DNA from: Fuerstiella marisgermanici
GTDB taxonomy: Bacteria > Planctomycetota > Planctomycetia > Planctomycetales > Planctomycetaceae
DNA length: 64,000 nt
Assembly (NCBI RefSeq): GCF_001983935.1
Contig: NZ_CP017641.1
Location: forward strand, 3,100,001 to 3,164,000
Direction: 5' to 3'
The notes under the pieces were generated by a model, which saw only the letters and a list, made by a program, of their open reading frames with translations, did no database searches and was not told the DNA's origin. This document shows positions 8,141 through 16,335 of the stretch, one piece after another (within the stretch, counting starts at the first letter, position 1; each line of letters starts with the position of its first letter). The translations under genes were made by a program, and so were the position numbers.

Positions 8141-8543
8141 TCCCTTCAATGACGTCAACGCGTCGTTACCGCATGCCCAAATACTGCTTGAGTCAGCCAA
8201 CGCGTCGAATAAAAGGCCAGCAGCGTTAGACGGTAATATCAACCGTGAATCCAAACAAGCAAGCTCGCGACGAGCGTGGCAGTGCACCATGAACCGCTGA
8301 CTCAGTTTAACTGCCAAAAAACTCCGTTCGCTTTGGGCGAACCTGCCGTGCTGCCCGGCGACACTGTTACCACACCAGCGTTTGAGGTTGCAGCCGTCAT
8401 CGAATCAAGCGATTAACGCACTGCGAATCGCAGCAATGCCGCTACACTCCGGTGATTGATGCAGTGTGCGAATGCTTCACTCTGTGGGACGTGCCCTAAC
8501 GCAGAGTCCGCGTTGGTTGGGTAATGCAGATCGGGGGAGGATT
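8141..8543. other. Intergenic stretch, no feature seen
   Basis: About 400 bases between the DUF1569 gene and the hairpin downstream of the HMA gene. The open frames crossing it are shadows without motifs. No repeats or RNA signatures recognised. Confidence 0.45.
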
Positions 8544-8582
8544 GAAAGAGACGCGGGACGGTACTGGGCCCGCATCTCTTTC
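8544..8582 (-). terminator. Terminator-like hairpin downstream of the HMA-domain gene
   Basis: GAAAGAGACGCGGG pairs over 14 positions with CCCGCATCTCTTTC (one G-U pair) around an 11-base loop. It begins 18 bases past the stop codon of the HMA gene on the minus strand. There is no long U-run, so it may be a 3'-end stabiliser rather than a strict intrinsic terminator. Confidence 0.6.
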
Positions 8583-8599
8583 TTGTCTCAACCTGAAAT

Positions 8600-8950
8600 T
8601 TACTTCTTCGGCTTGGACGTGAAAGTCCCGTCCGGGGAGACCATCTTCTTTGGTGTCTTGCCGATGCTGTCCAGGATTTCCCAAACGCGTTTGGGGCTCA
8701 GGCGAACGCCTTTTGCGGGAACGAGCGTGACCGACTTCTTCTCGATACTGCACGCCACTTTGGCGACCTCTTTTTCGGTGGCAAATCGCTTTGTGATTCG
8801 CTTCACGCAGCCGCCACACATTTCACCCACGGTAACAACGGTGTTGACCTTTTCCTTTTCCACTGCGGATGCAGTTGGCGTGAGGAACAGCAGGGCCAGT
8901 GGGAGCAGGACTGCAGCGAACAAAGTCATCGTCTTAGATTGAATCATCAT
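8600..8950 (-). CDS. Exported heavy-metal-associated (HMA) domain protein
   Basis: A 116-residue protein with an N-terminal signal peptide (MTLFAAVLLPLALLFLTPTA, cleavage near SAVEKE) and an HMA-like fold: VNTVVTVGEMCGGCVKRITK with the C-x-x-C pair C-G-G-C, followed by CSIEKKSVTLVPAKG and a helix VWEILDSIGKTPKK. It resembles MerP or CopZ-type periplasmic metal carriers, though the motif is M-C-G-G-C rather than the usual M-x-C-x-x-C. Start at 8950 chosen: ATG-ATG preceded by AAAAGGAAA; the longer frame to 9070 adds a non-signal stretch. Next upstream on the same strand is a Cys-rich exported protein, suggesting shared copper/mercury-type handling (inference). Confidence 0.8.
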   Translation of the reverse strand: MMIQSKTMTLFAAVLLPLALLFLTPTASAVEKEKVNTVVTVGEMCGGCVKRITKRFATEKEVAKVACSIEKKSVTLVPAKGVRLSPKRVWEILDSIGKTPKKMVSPDGTFTSKPKK

Positions 8951-9125
8951 CAATAGAATTTCCTTTTCGTGAAGTGACATGAATGTGCGTGAGCCGTAAC
9001 CGTTTGAATGCAGCGAAGCATTCAAAAACAGCTCAGTATTGAGTTGGGAATTCACTTGCTGACGGAACACATTCAGACGCCACGTGCGGCGCAGTTTCCG
9101 ACAGCAGGACTAAATGACCGAGCGG

Positions 9126-9557
9126 CTAAGCAAGCCGCTGAGCTGGGGACTGTGAGACCAACCAAGTCTGGCGCGCAATAAGCGCATCGCGACTGCGCTG
9201 CCTGCTTAGGAAGTGGGCGGAATGGCAGGTCTGATTCCGCGTCAACGTAATGGCAAAATCAGGCTCTAACGACGATGGCCATGCGTCAAATCTCGCACCT
9301 TCAACTGTAGACGCTTCAACCGTCGGGCTGTCTTCGAGCGTGGCACCTTCGCAGATACAGTCTGGACACGGGCAACTGCCATGTGGGCTATCGCCAGGAC
9401 GTTCGGTGGGCAGTTGGTTTCGATGTGGGCAACAGGAACAAGCTGCCTGAGCGCACTCGCCAACCGTCGACATGCCTGCAGCGCAGGACGCACAGCGAAG
9501 AGGACATGCCAGGAGATTGGCGATTAAAACAATTGACAACAGGACGCGAAACATCAT
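9126..9557 (-). CDS. Cysteine-rich exported protein, unknown
   Basis: A 143-residue protein starting MMFRVLLSIVLIANLLACPL, a hydrophobic signal ending in a cysteine region (possible lipobox L-L-A-C). It then carries a cluster of about 13 cysteines within roughly 50 residues (C-A-S-C-A-A, A-C-S-C-C-P-H-R, C-P-C-P-D-C-I-C), and a cysteine-poor tail of about 65 residues. The paired CxC/CxxC arrangement suggests metal binding. It lies 175 bases upstream of the HMA-domain gene on the same strand, and the two are probably functionally linked. The start at 9557 is chosen because it opens the signal sequence; the frame extends further upstream without good coding character. Confidence 0.6.
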   Translation of the reverse strand: MMFRVLLSIVLIANLLACPLRCASCAAGMSTVGECAQAACSCCPHRNQLPTERPGDSPHGSCPCPDCICEGATLEDSPTVEASTVEGARFDAWPSSLEPDFAITLTRNQTCHSAHFLSRQRSRDALIARQTWLVSQSPAQRLA

Positions 9558-9601
9558 GGCTAACTCTGGCCGATTTCGTGCGAATGTCAAGGTGATCTTT
9601 G

Positions 9602-9641
9602 GGAGGTCCTGCAGCACTGGCAACTGTGCAGCAGGACCTCC
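9602..9641. repeat. Strong inverted repeat upstream of the Cys-rich gene
   Basis: GGAGGTCCTGCAGCAC and GTGCAGCAGGACCTCC form a 16-bp stem with one mismatch around an 8-base loop, ending about 45 bases before the ATG at 9557. Its position in the likely 5' leader makes it a candidate regulatory hairpin or operator. It is not followed by a U-run in either direction. Confidence 0.7.
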
Positions 9642-10052
9642 TGAATACTTTTCCCTATCGCACTCGCCAGTAATATTCGACAGGCCCGAAACCACGCGTC
9701 CAATACCAGGTGACCAATGTGTTTTCGTGACGCAGCCATCCATTTCCACACAACGTCAGCCAAGTCAGCACTGTTGTGTCGACGGTTTCGCCAGCCCTGT
9801 CGTCATCACCGTTAAAACGCAGCGCCGTGGCGTCTTAACCACGATCTGATTACGTCTGGCTAAACCGGCCTGCAGGACGGCATGAGGCACCGCATCAATG
9901 GAAGCGAAAAACCACATTTCCGACGCAAGTCGAAAGAAAGCCGTTCGATAACATCGACTAACCAGCGTCCCTGGCAGCGCAGGCCGCGTTGACGGATCCC
10001 CGTGTTTTCGTGGACGAAGCGAGCCTCTTCCCTTCCTCAGGAGTTTTCGATC
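9642..10052. other. Divergent intergenic region
   Basis: About 410 bases between the divergent minus-strand metal-related genes and the plus-strand HDOD pair. Apart from the inverted repeat at its left edge and a CAGGAG Shine-Dalgarno at its right edge (about 10038-10043), I see nothing identifiable. It should hold promoters for both directions. Confidence 0.4.
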
Positions 10053-10346
10053 GTGGATGACATCACTCGCATTTTTACGAGCTGGCCGGCGGCAATTCCG
10101 AAGAAGGCCACTGTCGTGACGACGATGGGCGACAATGTCCCGTTCGACGACTTCATGCTCACCAAAGACTTAGTGCTGCTGATTCGGCCCCAACCTGACG
10201 CCCAGGGAACTCGGCGAGTCATCATGAAACTTTCGAACATCGCTTCAATCCGCATTGCAGACGCGATCGACCCGGAACGCTTTACAGCGATGGGCTTCCA
10301 GAAGAATACCGCCATCACAGCCGCTCGCCCGGTGGCCTCCTCTTAG
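10053..10346 (+). CDS. Small conserved-looking protein upstream of HDOD gene
   Basis: A 97-residue soluble protein (from VDDITRIFTSWPAAIPKKAT) of no family I recognise. It looks like a compact beta-rich domain: VVTTMGDNVPFDDFMLTKDL, then VLLIRPQPD and RRVIMKLSNIASIRIAD, which suggests an SH3- or PilZ-like barrel, but no diagnostic motif is present. GTG at 10053 is preferred over the ATG at 10002 because CAGGAG stands about 9 bases upstream. The stop lies 42 bases before the HDOD gene on the same strand, so the pair is probably co-transcribed and may act in the same signalling process. Confidence 0.6.
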   Translation: MDDITRIFTSWPAAIPKKATVVTTMGDNVPFDDFMLTKDLVLLIRPQPDAQGTRRVIMKLSNIASIRIADAIDPERFTAMGFQKNTAITAARPVASS

Positions 10347-10388
10347 ACGGACGACTTATCAATAACGGACGATCCAGCGACCAATCCT

Positions 10389-11345
10389 ATGACTACCGCC
10401 GTAGAAAATCCCGACCCTGCTGCCTTCACATGGCGACAAGTCTGCGCCGATGCGATGGCGTCGCTCAAGACTCTGGACCTGCCTGACGATCTGCAGGTGC
10501 CAAGCCTGCCCACATCGCTGACGGAGTTCATGGATGCTTCGTCCAAAGATGACTACGACGTAAAAAAACTCGGACGGATTGTTGAACACGATCCGGGCAT
10601 GACGGTCGACCTTCTGAAATGCGTGAATGTGGCTGCGCATGGAGCCAACCAGCCGGTCAAAACGCCGACTGATGCTCTGGTGCGGCTAGGAGTTCCCAAA
10701 GCTCGCAACTATCTTCTGGCTGCCGGGCTGCGAGGAGCCACGCTGGCTCATGAATCGCGGTTGATGAATCATCGCAACTTCTGGAACGAGTCCATTCGTC
10801 GAGCTCTGTTTGCTCAACAAGCAGCGAAGAATCTGAGGGTCGATGTCGACCTCGGATTTATCGGCGGGCTGTTGCAGGACTTTCTGTTGCCAGTGCTGAC
10901 CAACAAATACGACGACAAGTACATCCAGTTCCTAAAAGAAGCCGCTCCGGAAGGAGTTCCGCTGACTCAATGGGAGCAGGAAACCTTTGGCTGGGACCAC
11001 GCGGCCGCTGGAGCCTATATGGCCCACAAGTGGAACATGCCTGACGATCTGCTGTGCGCCATTCTGCTGCACCACCGAATGGATCTGCCATTGCAGGCGG
11101 CGAACGAAGAATTGTTCACTCTATTTCCGGTAACTCTGGCGGCGCTGCTGCCCGACCAGCTTTGCCAGGAAAACCACGGCGTGCGAAAACTGATCACGGC
11201 TGATTCACGTTCGAAGATTATTCAGCTAGACCAGCTTTGCGCGAGTGTCGACGGCGAACTGGAATCCATCACAGAAGGTCACGACGCACCATTGTGCCTC
11301 ACGCCCATTATCCAGCAGGCCCGCGAAGCCGCCGCGGTTGCGTAA
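10389..11345 (+). CDS. HDOD domain protein
   Basis: A 318-residue protein with one HDOD domain over residues about 35-235: LQVPSLPTSLTEFMDASSKD, LGRIVEHDPGMTVDLLKCVN, VKTPTDALVRLGVPKARNYL, then GFIGGLLQDFLLPVL and an L-H-H-R helix. HDOD proteins are HD-like domains that usually lack phosphodiesterase residues and act in signal transduction, motility or biofilm control. Here the classical H...HD pair is not conserved (G-G-L-L-Q-D-F in place of G-L-L-H-D-I-G), which supports a non-catalytic role. There is no attached receiver or GGDEF domain. It is preceded at 42 bases by the small 97-aa protein gene. Confidence 0.88.
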   Translation: MTTAVENPDPAAFTWRQVCADAMASLKTLDLPDDLQVPSLPTSLTEFMDASSKDDYDVKKLGRIVEHDPGMTVDLLKCVNVAAHGANQPVKTPTDALVRLGVPKARNYLLAAGLRGATLAHESRLMNHRNFWNESIRRALFAQQAAKNLRVDVDLGFIGGLLQDFLLPVLTNKYDDKYIQFLKEAAPEGVPLTQWEQETFGWDHAAAGAYMAHKWNMPDDLLCAILLHHRMDLPLQAANEELFTLFPVTLAALLPDQLCQENHGVRKLITADSRSKIIQLDQLCASVDGELESITEGHDAPLCLTPIIQQAREAAAVA

Positions 11346-11373
11346 GCAAGGCATCAACGCCGTCATGTCGACG

Positions 11374-12102
11374 TCAAAACAAACTGGACGCCACCAGACC
11401 AGCGCCCATCAGCAACAGAACGATGTACACCAACTGAATAAAGCGTTCGGTGGCCAGGTACTTTGTCAATCGCTGCCCCACTAGTGTGCCAATAAAAATA
11501 AGCGGTGCGGCAACCAGCAGTAAGTTCAGTGAGTGAGCGGTCACGTTTCCTGCCAGGCTGTGAGCAGTAATGACCCAACCGCTGCCGACAAGGCTGTACG
11601 CCTGCATGGTGCTGCGAAACTTTTGAGGGGACCAGCGTCGCAGCGAGGCGTAGATCACCATTGGCGGTCCGCCCGTGCTAAAAGCGCCGGACAACACACC
11701 GGCGGTGAAGCCGAAAACGGGAGCCAGCCGGTCCGTCTTTAACTGGATGCTGCCCGGTCGACGAATCGACCAGACTGAAAACACTATCACAGTTGCCCCC
11801 AGCACAGACTTCACAATGCGCTGATCAACATGGTTTAGCAGCCAGATGCCCGTCGGTATGCCGACCAAACTGGATGCGATCAGCAGAGCCGCCGGGCGGA
11901 CGTCCACGTCTTTCCATTCGCGGGCCAGAATGATCACCGACGTCCACAGCGCCGCAATCGCCATCAAGGGGGCGGCGGTCGAGACGGGCATCAACAGCAC
12001 CAGCAGCGGCATCGCAAACAGCGCGTCGGCGAACCCGAGTGCTCCTTTAATAAAGCTGGCGGTGACCAGCAGTGCCACAATCACTACGTCGACGCCAGTC
12101 AC
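11374..12102 (-). CDS. TSUP family (TauE/SafE-type) membrane transporter
   Basis: A 242-residue polytopic protein with about seven to eight hydrophobic segments and the two TSUP-type repeats. The first is FIKGALGFADALFAMPLLVL near the N-terminus; the second is FGFTAGVLSGAFSTGGPPMV in the middle, the family signature for the sulfite/organosulfonate exporter group. It ends with two C-terminal membrane helices. It lies in the inner membrane; substrates in the family include sulfite, sulfoacetate and other small anions, none assignable here. It follows aroH on the same strand after 22 bases, so the two probably form a transcription unit without obvious metabolic logic. It converges with the HDOD gene. 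Confidence 0.88.
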   Translation of the reverse strand: MTGVDVVIVALLVTASFIKGALGFADALFAMPLLVLLMPVSTAAPLMAIAALWTSVIILAREWKDVDVRPAALLIASSLVGIPTGIWLLNHVDQRIVKSVLGATVIVFSVWSIRRPGSIQLKTDRLAPVFGFTAGVLSGAFSTGGPPMVIYASLRRWSPQKFRSTMQAYSLVGSGWVITAHSLAGNVTAHSLNLLLVAAPLIFIGTLVGQRLTKYLATERFIQLVYIVLLLMGAGLVASSLF

Positions 12103-12124
12103 GAACGGTGCTCCGAACGCGAAG

Positions 12125-12496
12125 TCACTGAGCGCTCTTCATGTCGGGCCGTAGTTTTGCTGCGTCTCGCAGGTAAACGTGCTCAATTTCGGCGGGCGTC
12201 CGATCAGAATTCACGTGCAGAAGAATGCGAATACACCGCGGCATGGAACCCTTCACCGGAATTTCGAGCGCGCACAGCAGTGGGACCGTGGTCATCCCGA
12301 TGTGCCTGGCGGCTTCGGCCGGAAAACAACTGACCAGGTCGCCCGTCGTGGTGAACACGGCCGAAATGACATCATCGAAATCGGTGATTTCATTACGCTG
12401 CAGCACCGTTTGAATCAGCTCACGAGTCGCCTCACGAATCAGATCTGGATCGTCGGCGTCCACGGAGATCGCTCCCCGAATTCCGCGTACCGTCAT
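12125..12496 (-). CDS. aroH: Chorismate mutase, AroH class
   Basis: A 123-residue monofunctional chorismate mutase of the Bacillus AroH (trimeric pseudo-alpha/beta barrel) type, converting chorismate to prephenate for Phe and Tyr synthesis. It starts MTVRGIRGAISVDADDPDLI and has the Arg near the N-terminus (R-G-I-R-G-A), FDDVISAVFTTTGDLVSCFP and a C-terminal part with P-R-C-I-R-I-L-L-H and a YLRDAAKLRPD segment. These carry the active-site Arg, Glu, Cys and Tyr positions of the family. ATG at 12496 agrees with the usual family length; upstream residues of the longer frame do not fit. It is upstream of the TSUP gene by 22 bases. The other shikimate gene in the window, aroA, is 26 kb away. Confidence 0.9.
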   Translation of the reverse strand: MTVRGIRGAISVDADDPDLIREATRELIQTVLQRNEITDFDDVISAVFTTTGDLVSCFPAEAARHIGMTTVPLLCALEIPVKGSMPRCIRILLHVNSDRTPAEIEHVYLRDAAKLRPDMKSAQ

Positions 12497-12867
12497 TTTG
12501 AAACTACTCCGCAATTGAAGAACGCCTGAAATGGCGACCATCCACGCCAACGCCGATTCTCATCAACGGCAAAGGTGGGACAAGAGAAGGTTGGAAAGCA
12601 AGGGAAAAAATCCCGGTTTAGCACCGTCAGTGTCTCGATTCTGGCCAGCCAACAAAGTGCTTGAAGTTTCGCCAATCGCGTGCTACCGTGCCGCCTTCCG
12701 CGAAACGCCACTCTGGTGCCACTTAAGGTACGCGCCGCTGTCCGTTCGCGAAGTTTCTACGTTCTAACCTAAAAAATTGCAAGAGGTTAGGGCATCCCCT
12801 GTTGGCTCTGTGAACAGCATTTCTGCCGTAAGCAGTATGGCCACCACCTCACGAGGTTTCATTTAAC
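12497..12867. promoter_or_regulatory. Divergent aroH-ppdK intergenic region with a small inverted repeat
   Basis: About 370 bases between the divergent aroH and ppdK genes. CTAACCT (12764-12770) and AGGTTAG (12784-12790) form a 7-bp inverted repeat with a 13-base A/T-rich spacer about 80 bases before ppdK, a possible operator. Otherwise no RNA signature or ORF is convincing. Confidence 0.35.
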
Positions 12868-15600
12868 ATGGCAGACACGAAGTACGTTTACACTTTTGGC
12901 GACGGCAAAGCAGACGGCAACACAACTCAGAAAGAATTGCTGGGCGGTAAAGGCGCGAATCTGGCAGAAATGAGTCGAATTGGCCTGCCCGTGCCAGCCG
13001 GTTTTACAATTACCACAGAAGTTTGCACCTATTTCTACGACAACGATCGCACCTATCCCCCTGAACTGAAGGATCAGGTCAACGCGGCCATCGCCGATGC
13101 CGAAAAGTGCATGGGCAAAAAATACGGCGATCCAACCAACCCTCTGCTGCTGTCCTGCCGATCTGGTGCTCGTGAATCCATGCCCGGCATGATGGACACT
13201 GTCCTGAACATCGGGATTAACGAAGAAGTTGTTCAGGCACTGATTAAGCAGTCTGGCAACGAGCACTTTGCATGGGACAGCTACCGTCGTCTGATTCAGA
13301 TGTACGGCGACGTTGTTCTCGGCCTGAAGCCGGAAAACAAGAATCAGGACGATCACTTTGAAGTGATTCTTGATGCAGCTCGTGAAAAAGAAGGCGTTGA
13401 ACACGAAGCTGGCCTCAGTGTCGCCGCGATCAAGCAGATCGTGGTCGACTTCAAAAAGGTCATCAAAGATCACGCTGGCATCGACTTCCCGGAAGATCCG
13501 ATGGAACAGCTTTGGGGCTGCATCGGCGCTGTCTTCGGAAGCTGGGGCAATGACCGAGCGGCCGTTTATCGCCGCATGAACGGCATTCCTCACTCATGGG
13601 GTACCGCCACCAACGTTCAGGCGATGGTCTTCGGTAACCTCGGCGACACCTGTGCCACAGGCGTTGGCCTGACACGCAACTGTTCTGACGGAACGCCTGG
13701 CTTCTGCGGCGACTACCTGATCAACGCTCAGGGCGAAGACGTTGTTGCCGGTACGCGAACTCCTAAGCGAGTTGAAGAAACTCTGCAGCAGGACAAGCCG
13801 GAAGCCTTCGAACAGCTGACCAACATCGGCAAGACTCTCGAACAGCACTACAAAGACGTGCAGGACATCGAGTTCACCGTTGAAGACGGCAAAGTCTGGA
13901 TGCTTCAGACTCGTAACGCCAAGCGAACCGGTTTCGCTGCCGTGCGAATCGCTGTCGACCTGGTCAACGAAGGTCTTATCGACGCCAAAACGGCTTTGGA
14001 AAAACGACGAATTCCAGCCGACGACCTCAACCAGTTGCTGCAGCCGATCTTCAACCCATCGGACAAAGAACAGGCTCAGAAAGACAACCGTCTGCTGGCC
14101 AAGGGCATCAACGCCGGTCCAGGTGCTGCCACGGGGCAGATCGTTTTCCATGCGTCTGACGCAGAAGAAACGTACAACAAGGACAATGATGTCCAGCTGA
14201 TTCTGGTTCGCAAAGAAACCAGCCCGGAAGACCTGCGAGGCATGAAAGTCGCCAAGGGAATTCTGACGGCCTTCGGTGGAGCGTCGTCTCACGCGGCACT
14301 TGTGTCTCGCCAGATGGGCAAGACCTGCGTCTGCGGTTGTGACAGCCTGAACATCGATTACGAAGCCGGTACAGTCACTGTTGCTGGTCAGGTACTGAAG
14401 GGTGGCGACTGGATTTCTGTTGACGGTTTCACTGGCGAAGTTTTCGCTGGCAAGATCGAAACCAGCCCTTCCGAAGTCATGGAAGTCATGACCGGCAACA
14501 TGAAGCCCGAAGAATCAGAAGTGTATCAGCGATACGCTCAACTGATGGCATGGGCCGACGAGCACCGCAAGCTGAACGTGCGAGCCAACACCGAATCTCA
14601 CGATGCAGAAATCAGTCTGCAACTGGGTGCCGAAGGTGTGGGCCTGTGCCGAACAGAGCATATGTTCTTCGATCACCTCGACGAAATGCGTGAGATGATC
14701 TTCTCAACCACTGTTGAAGATCGTGAAAAGGCACTCGCCAAGCTGATCAAGTTTCAGCGAGACGACTTTACTCACCTGTTCAAGGTCATGGCTGGCAAAG
14801 CCGTTACGATTCGTCTGTTGGACCCACCGCTGCATGAGTTCCTTTCTGAACACCACATGCACGAAGATCCGGCTTTGGCAGGCAAGCTCGCTAAGACGTT
14901 CGGCGTAACCGAAGAAGACGTGAAGCGTCGAGTTGCCGAGCTTGTTGAATCCAACCCAATGTTGGGTCACCGTGGTTGCCGTCTGGGTATCGTTTACCCG
15001 GAAATCACCGCAATGCAGGCTCGAGCGATCCTCGAAGCGGCCGTCGCATGCAAGAAGGAAGGCATCGAAGTTCTTCCGGAAATCATGATCCCTCTGGCTG
15101 GTTACAAAGCGGAAGTCGACAACCAGACAGCCGTGATCAAAGCCACGGCTGCGAAGGTCTTCGATGAAATGGGCGAGTCAGTGGAATACATGACCGGCAC
15201 CATGATCGAAATTCCGCGAGCTGCTCTGACCGCTGGCGAAATCGCCGACACGGCCGAATTCTTCAGCTTCGGCACCAACGACCTGACTCAAACAGGTCTT
15301 GGAATCAGCCGAGACGACTACAAGGGCTTCATCGGTTACTACACCGAAAACGACATCATGCCAGCCGACCCGTTCCAGACTGTTGACCAGACTGGTATTG
15401 GCCGCCTCATGAAAATCGCTGTTGCCGATGGTCGCGAAACTCGACCAGACCTGAAGATCGGCATCTGTGGCGAACACGGCGGAGATCCTAAGTCCGTCTA
15501 CTTCTGCCACGAAATCGGCCTGAACTACGTCAGCTGTTCACCACGCCGAATCCCAATCGCCCGCCTCGCCGCTGCTCAAGCAGCCGTCGAAGCTGGTTGA
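12868..15600 (+). CDS. ppdK: Pyruvate phosphate dikinase
   Basis: A 910-residue full-length PPDK, which reversibly converts pyruvate, ATP and phosphate to PEP, AMP and PPi. The N-terminal ATP-grasp part (about residues 1-340) has LLGGKGANLAEMSRIGLPVP and the SCRSGARESMPGMMDTVLNI segment. The phosphohistidine domain has GGASSHAALVSRQMGKTCVC, with the catalytic His at about residue 474. The C-terminal PEP/pyruvate TIM barrel has GLCRTEHMF, FGTNDLTQT and GICGEHGG, with the catalytic Cys at about 867. Length and motifs are all intact. It is monocistronic, with a strong terminator right after it. A short diverged copy of its C-terminus lies 0.75 kb downstream (16336-16413). Confidence 0.98.
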   Translation: MADTKYVYTFGDGKADGNTTQKELLGGKGANLAEMSRIGLPVPAGFTITTEVCTYFYDNDRTYPPELKDQVNAAIADAEKCMGKKYGDPTNPLLLSCRSGARESMPGMMDTVLNIGINEEVVQALIKQSGNEHFAWDSYRRLIQMYGDVVLGLKPENKNQDDHFEVILDAAREKEGVEHEAGLSVAAIKQIVVDFKKVIKDHAGIDFPEDPMEQLWGCIGAVFGSWGNDRAAVYRRMNGIPHSWGTATNVQAMVFGNLGDTCATGVGLTRNCSDGTPGFCGDYLINAQGEDVVAGTRTPKRVEETLQQDKPEAFEQLTNIGKTLEQHYKDVQDIEFTVEDGKVWMLQTRNAKRTGFAAVRIAVDLVNEGLIDAKTALEKRRIPADDLNQLLQPIFNPSDKEQAQKDNRLLAKGINAGPGAATGQIVFHASDAEETYNKDNDVQLILVRKETSPEDLRGMKVAKGILTAFGGASSHAALVSRQMGKTCVCGCDSLNIDYEAGTVTVAGQVLKGGDWISVDGFTGEVFAGKIETSPSEVMEVMTGNMKPEESEVYQRYAQLMAWADEHRKLNVRANTESHDAEISLQLGAEGVGLCRTEHMFFDHLDEMREMIFSTTVEDREKALAKLIKFQRDDFTHLFKVMAGKAVTIRLLDPPLHEFLSEHHMHEDPALAGKLAKTFGVTEEDVKRRVAELVESNPMLGHRGCRLGIVYPEITAMQARAILEAAVACKKEGIEVLPEIMIPLAGYKAEVDNQTAVIKATAAKVFDEMGESVEYMTGTMIEIPRAALTAGEIADTAEFFSFGTNDLTQTGLGISRDDYKGFIGYYTENDIMPADPFQTVDQTGIGRLMKIAVADGRETRPDLKIGICGEHGGDPKSVYFCHEIGLNYVSCSPRRIPIARLAAAQAAVEAG

Positions 15601-15620
15601 TTGAACTGAACAGTTAAGTC

Positions 15621-15663
15621 ATACCCGGCTGGATGTCACTTCGACGTTCAGCCGGGTATTTTT
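15621..15663 (+). terminator. Rho-independent terminator of ppdK
   Basis: ATACCCGGCTG pairs perfectly with CAGCCGGGTAT around a GATGTCACTTCGACGTT-type loop and runs straight into TTTTT. It lies 20 bases after the ppdK stop. Confidence 0.93.
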
Positions 15664-15685
15664 ATGCGCGGGCGGAATAGGTTTT

Positions 15686-15779
15686 AACGCAGAGGGCGCT
15701 GAGGCGCAGAGGGCCGCAGAGAAGAATACATTGACAGCGCAAACTCTGCGTTCCTCTGCGCCTCAGCGCCCTCTGCGTT
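15686..15779. repeat. Perfect 27-bp inverted repeat of CGCAGAG type upstream of the GxxExxY gene
   Basis: The arm at 15686-15712 (AACGCAGAGGGCGCTGAGG and on) is the exact reverse complement of 15753-15779, with a 40-base spacer. Repeats built from CGCAGAG/CTCTGCG words commonly accompany GxxExxY (TIGR04256) genes in diverse genomes (established association, from memory). Here they sit 30 bases before the GxxExxY start. Confidence 0.8.
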
Positions 15780-15809
15780 TAACAAGAAACTGCAGACTTG
15801 AGTAACCTC

Positions 15810-16199
15810 ATGCACGAAAACGAAATCTCAGAACGAATTATCGGCAGCGCCATCGAAGTCCACCGCCAACTCGGCCCCGGCTTACTCGAATCCGTCTACT
15901 AAGAAGCCTTGTGCTACGAACTCTCCAAGGCTGGTCTCAGCTTTGAACGCCAGCAGCCCGTTCCCATCAAATACAAGCATATCAAACTCTCCGCACCACT
16001 TCGGCTGGATCTGGTCGTCGAAGGAAAAGTCATCATCGACAACAAGTCTAAGGTCGAAGTCACGCCCATCGACAAACAGCAGCTGTTGACATACCTACGA
16101 CTCTGCGATGTCAAACTTGGCTTGCTCATCAACTTCAACGTCATCCGACTGGTCGACGGCGTGGTTCGTGTTGTGAACGGTTTGGAAGACGGTGCCTAA
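15810..16199 (+). pseudogene. GxxExxY (TIGR04256) family gene with an in-frame nonsense codon
   Basis: From the ATG at 15810 the frame reads [20 protein letters not shown], then [10 protein letters not shown], matching the namesake G-x-x-E-x-x-Y motif. Codon 31 is TAA (15900-15902) where the family normally has Glu (VYEEAL becomes VY-stop-EAL), a single G-to-T change. The frame then continues uninterrupted (EALCYELSKAGLSFERQQPV) to the stop at 16197-16199, with the conserved YKHIKLSAPLRLDLVVEG and QQLLTYLRL segments. The usual E-x-K of the predicted nuclease core is D-N-K here, a second sign of decay. A re-start at GTG 15909 would yield a shortened product. Its function is unknown in the family; fold-level resemblance to PD-(D/E)XK nucleases has been suggested. 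Confidence 0.85.
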
Positions 16200-16204
16200 A
16201 TCTT

Positions 16205-16310
16205 CAACGCGGTGCACGCAGAGTCGCAGAGGGCCGCAGAGATTGCCCGGCCTGTGTGGTTCTCTTTCCTCTGCGAATCTCCGCGCTTCTGCGTCCTTCG
16301 CGTTAAAGTA
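16205..16310. repeat. CGCAGAG-type imperfect inverted repeat downstream of GxxExxY
   Basis: CACGCAGAGTCGCAGAGG at about 16215-16232 faces TTCCTCTGCGAATCTCCGCG and TTCTGCGTCCTTCGCGTT at about 16265-16305. They are built from the same words as the 15686-15779 arms, so the GxxExxY gene is bracketed by related inverted repeats. Confidence 0.65.
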
Positions 16311-16335
16311 AAACGCTCACCAATAAAGTAAGTCA

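Noticed and set aside
8466-8942. 158-codon plus-strand frame
   Set aside because: It is antisense to the HMA gene, whose signal peptide and C-G-G-C motif are convincing.
13594-14292. Long minus-strand frame inside ppdK
   Set aside because: Antisense shadow of a highly conserved enzyme.
15900-15902. Recoding (readthrough or selenocysteine/pyrrolysine-like) of the stop in the GxxExxY gene
   Set aside because: The codon is TAA, not TGA or TAG, and no stem-loop typical of recoding follows; a nonsense mutation is simpler.
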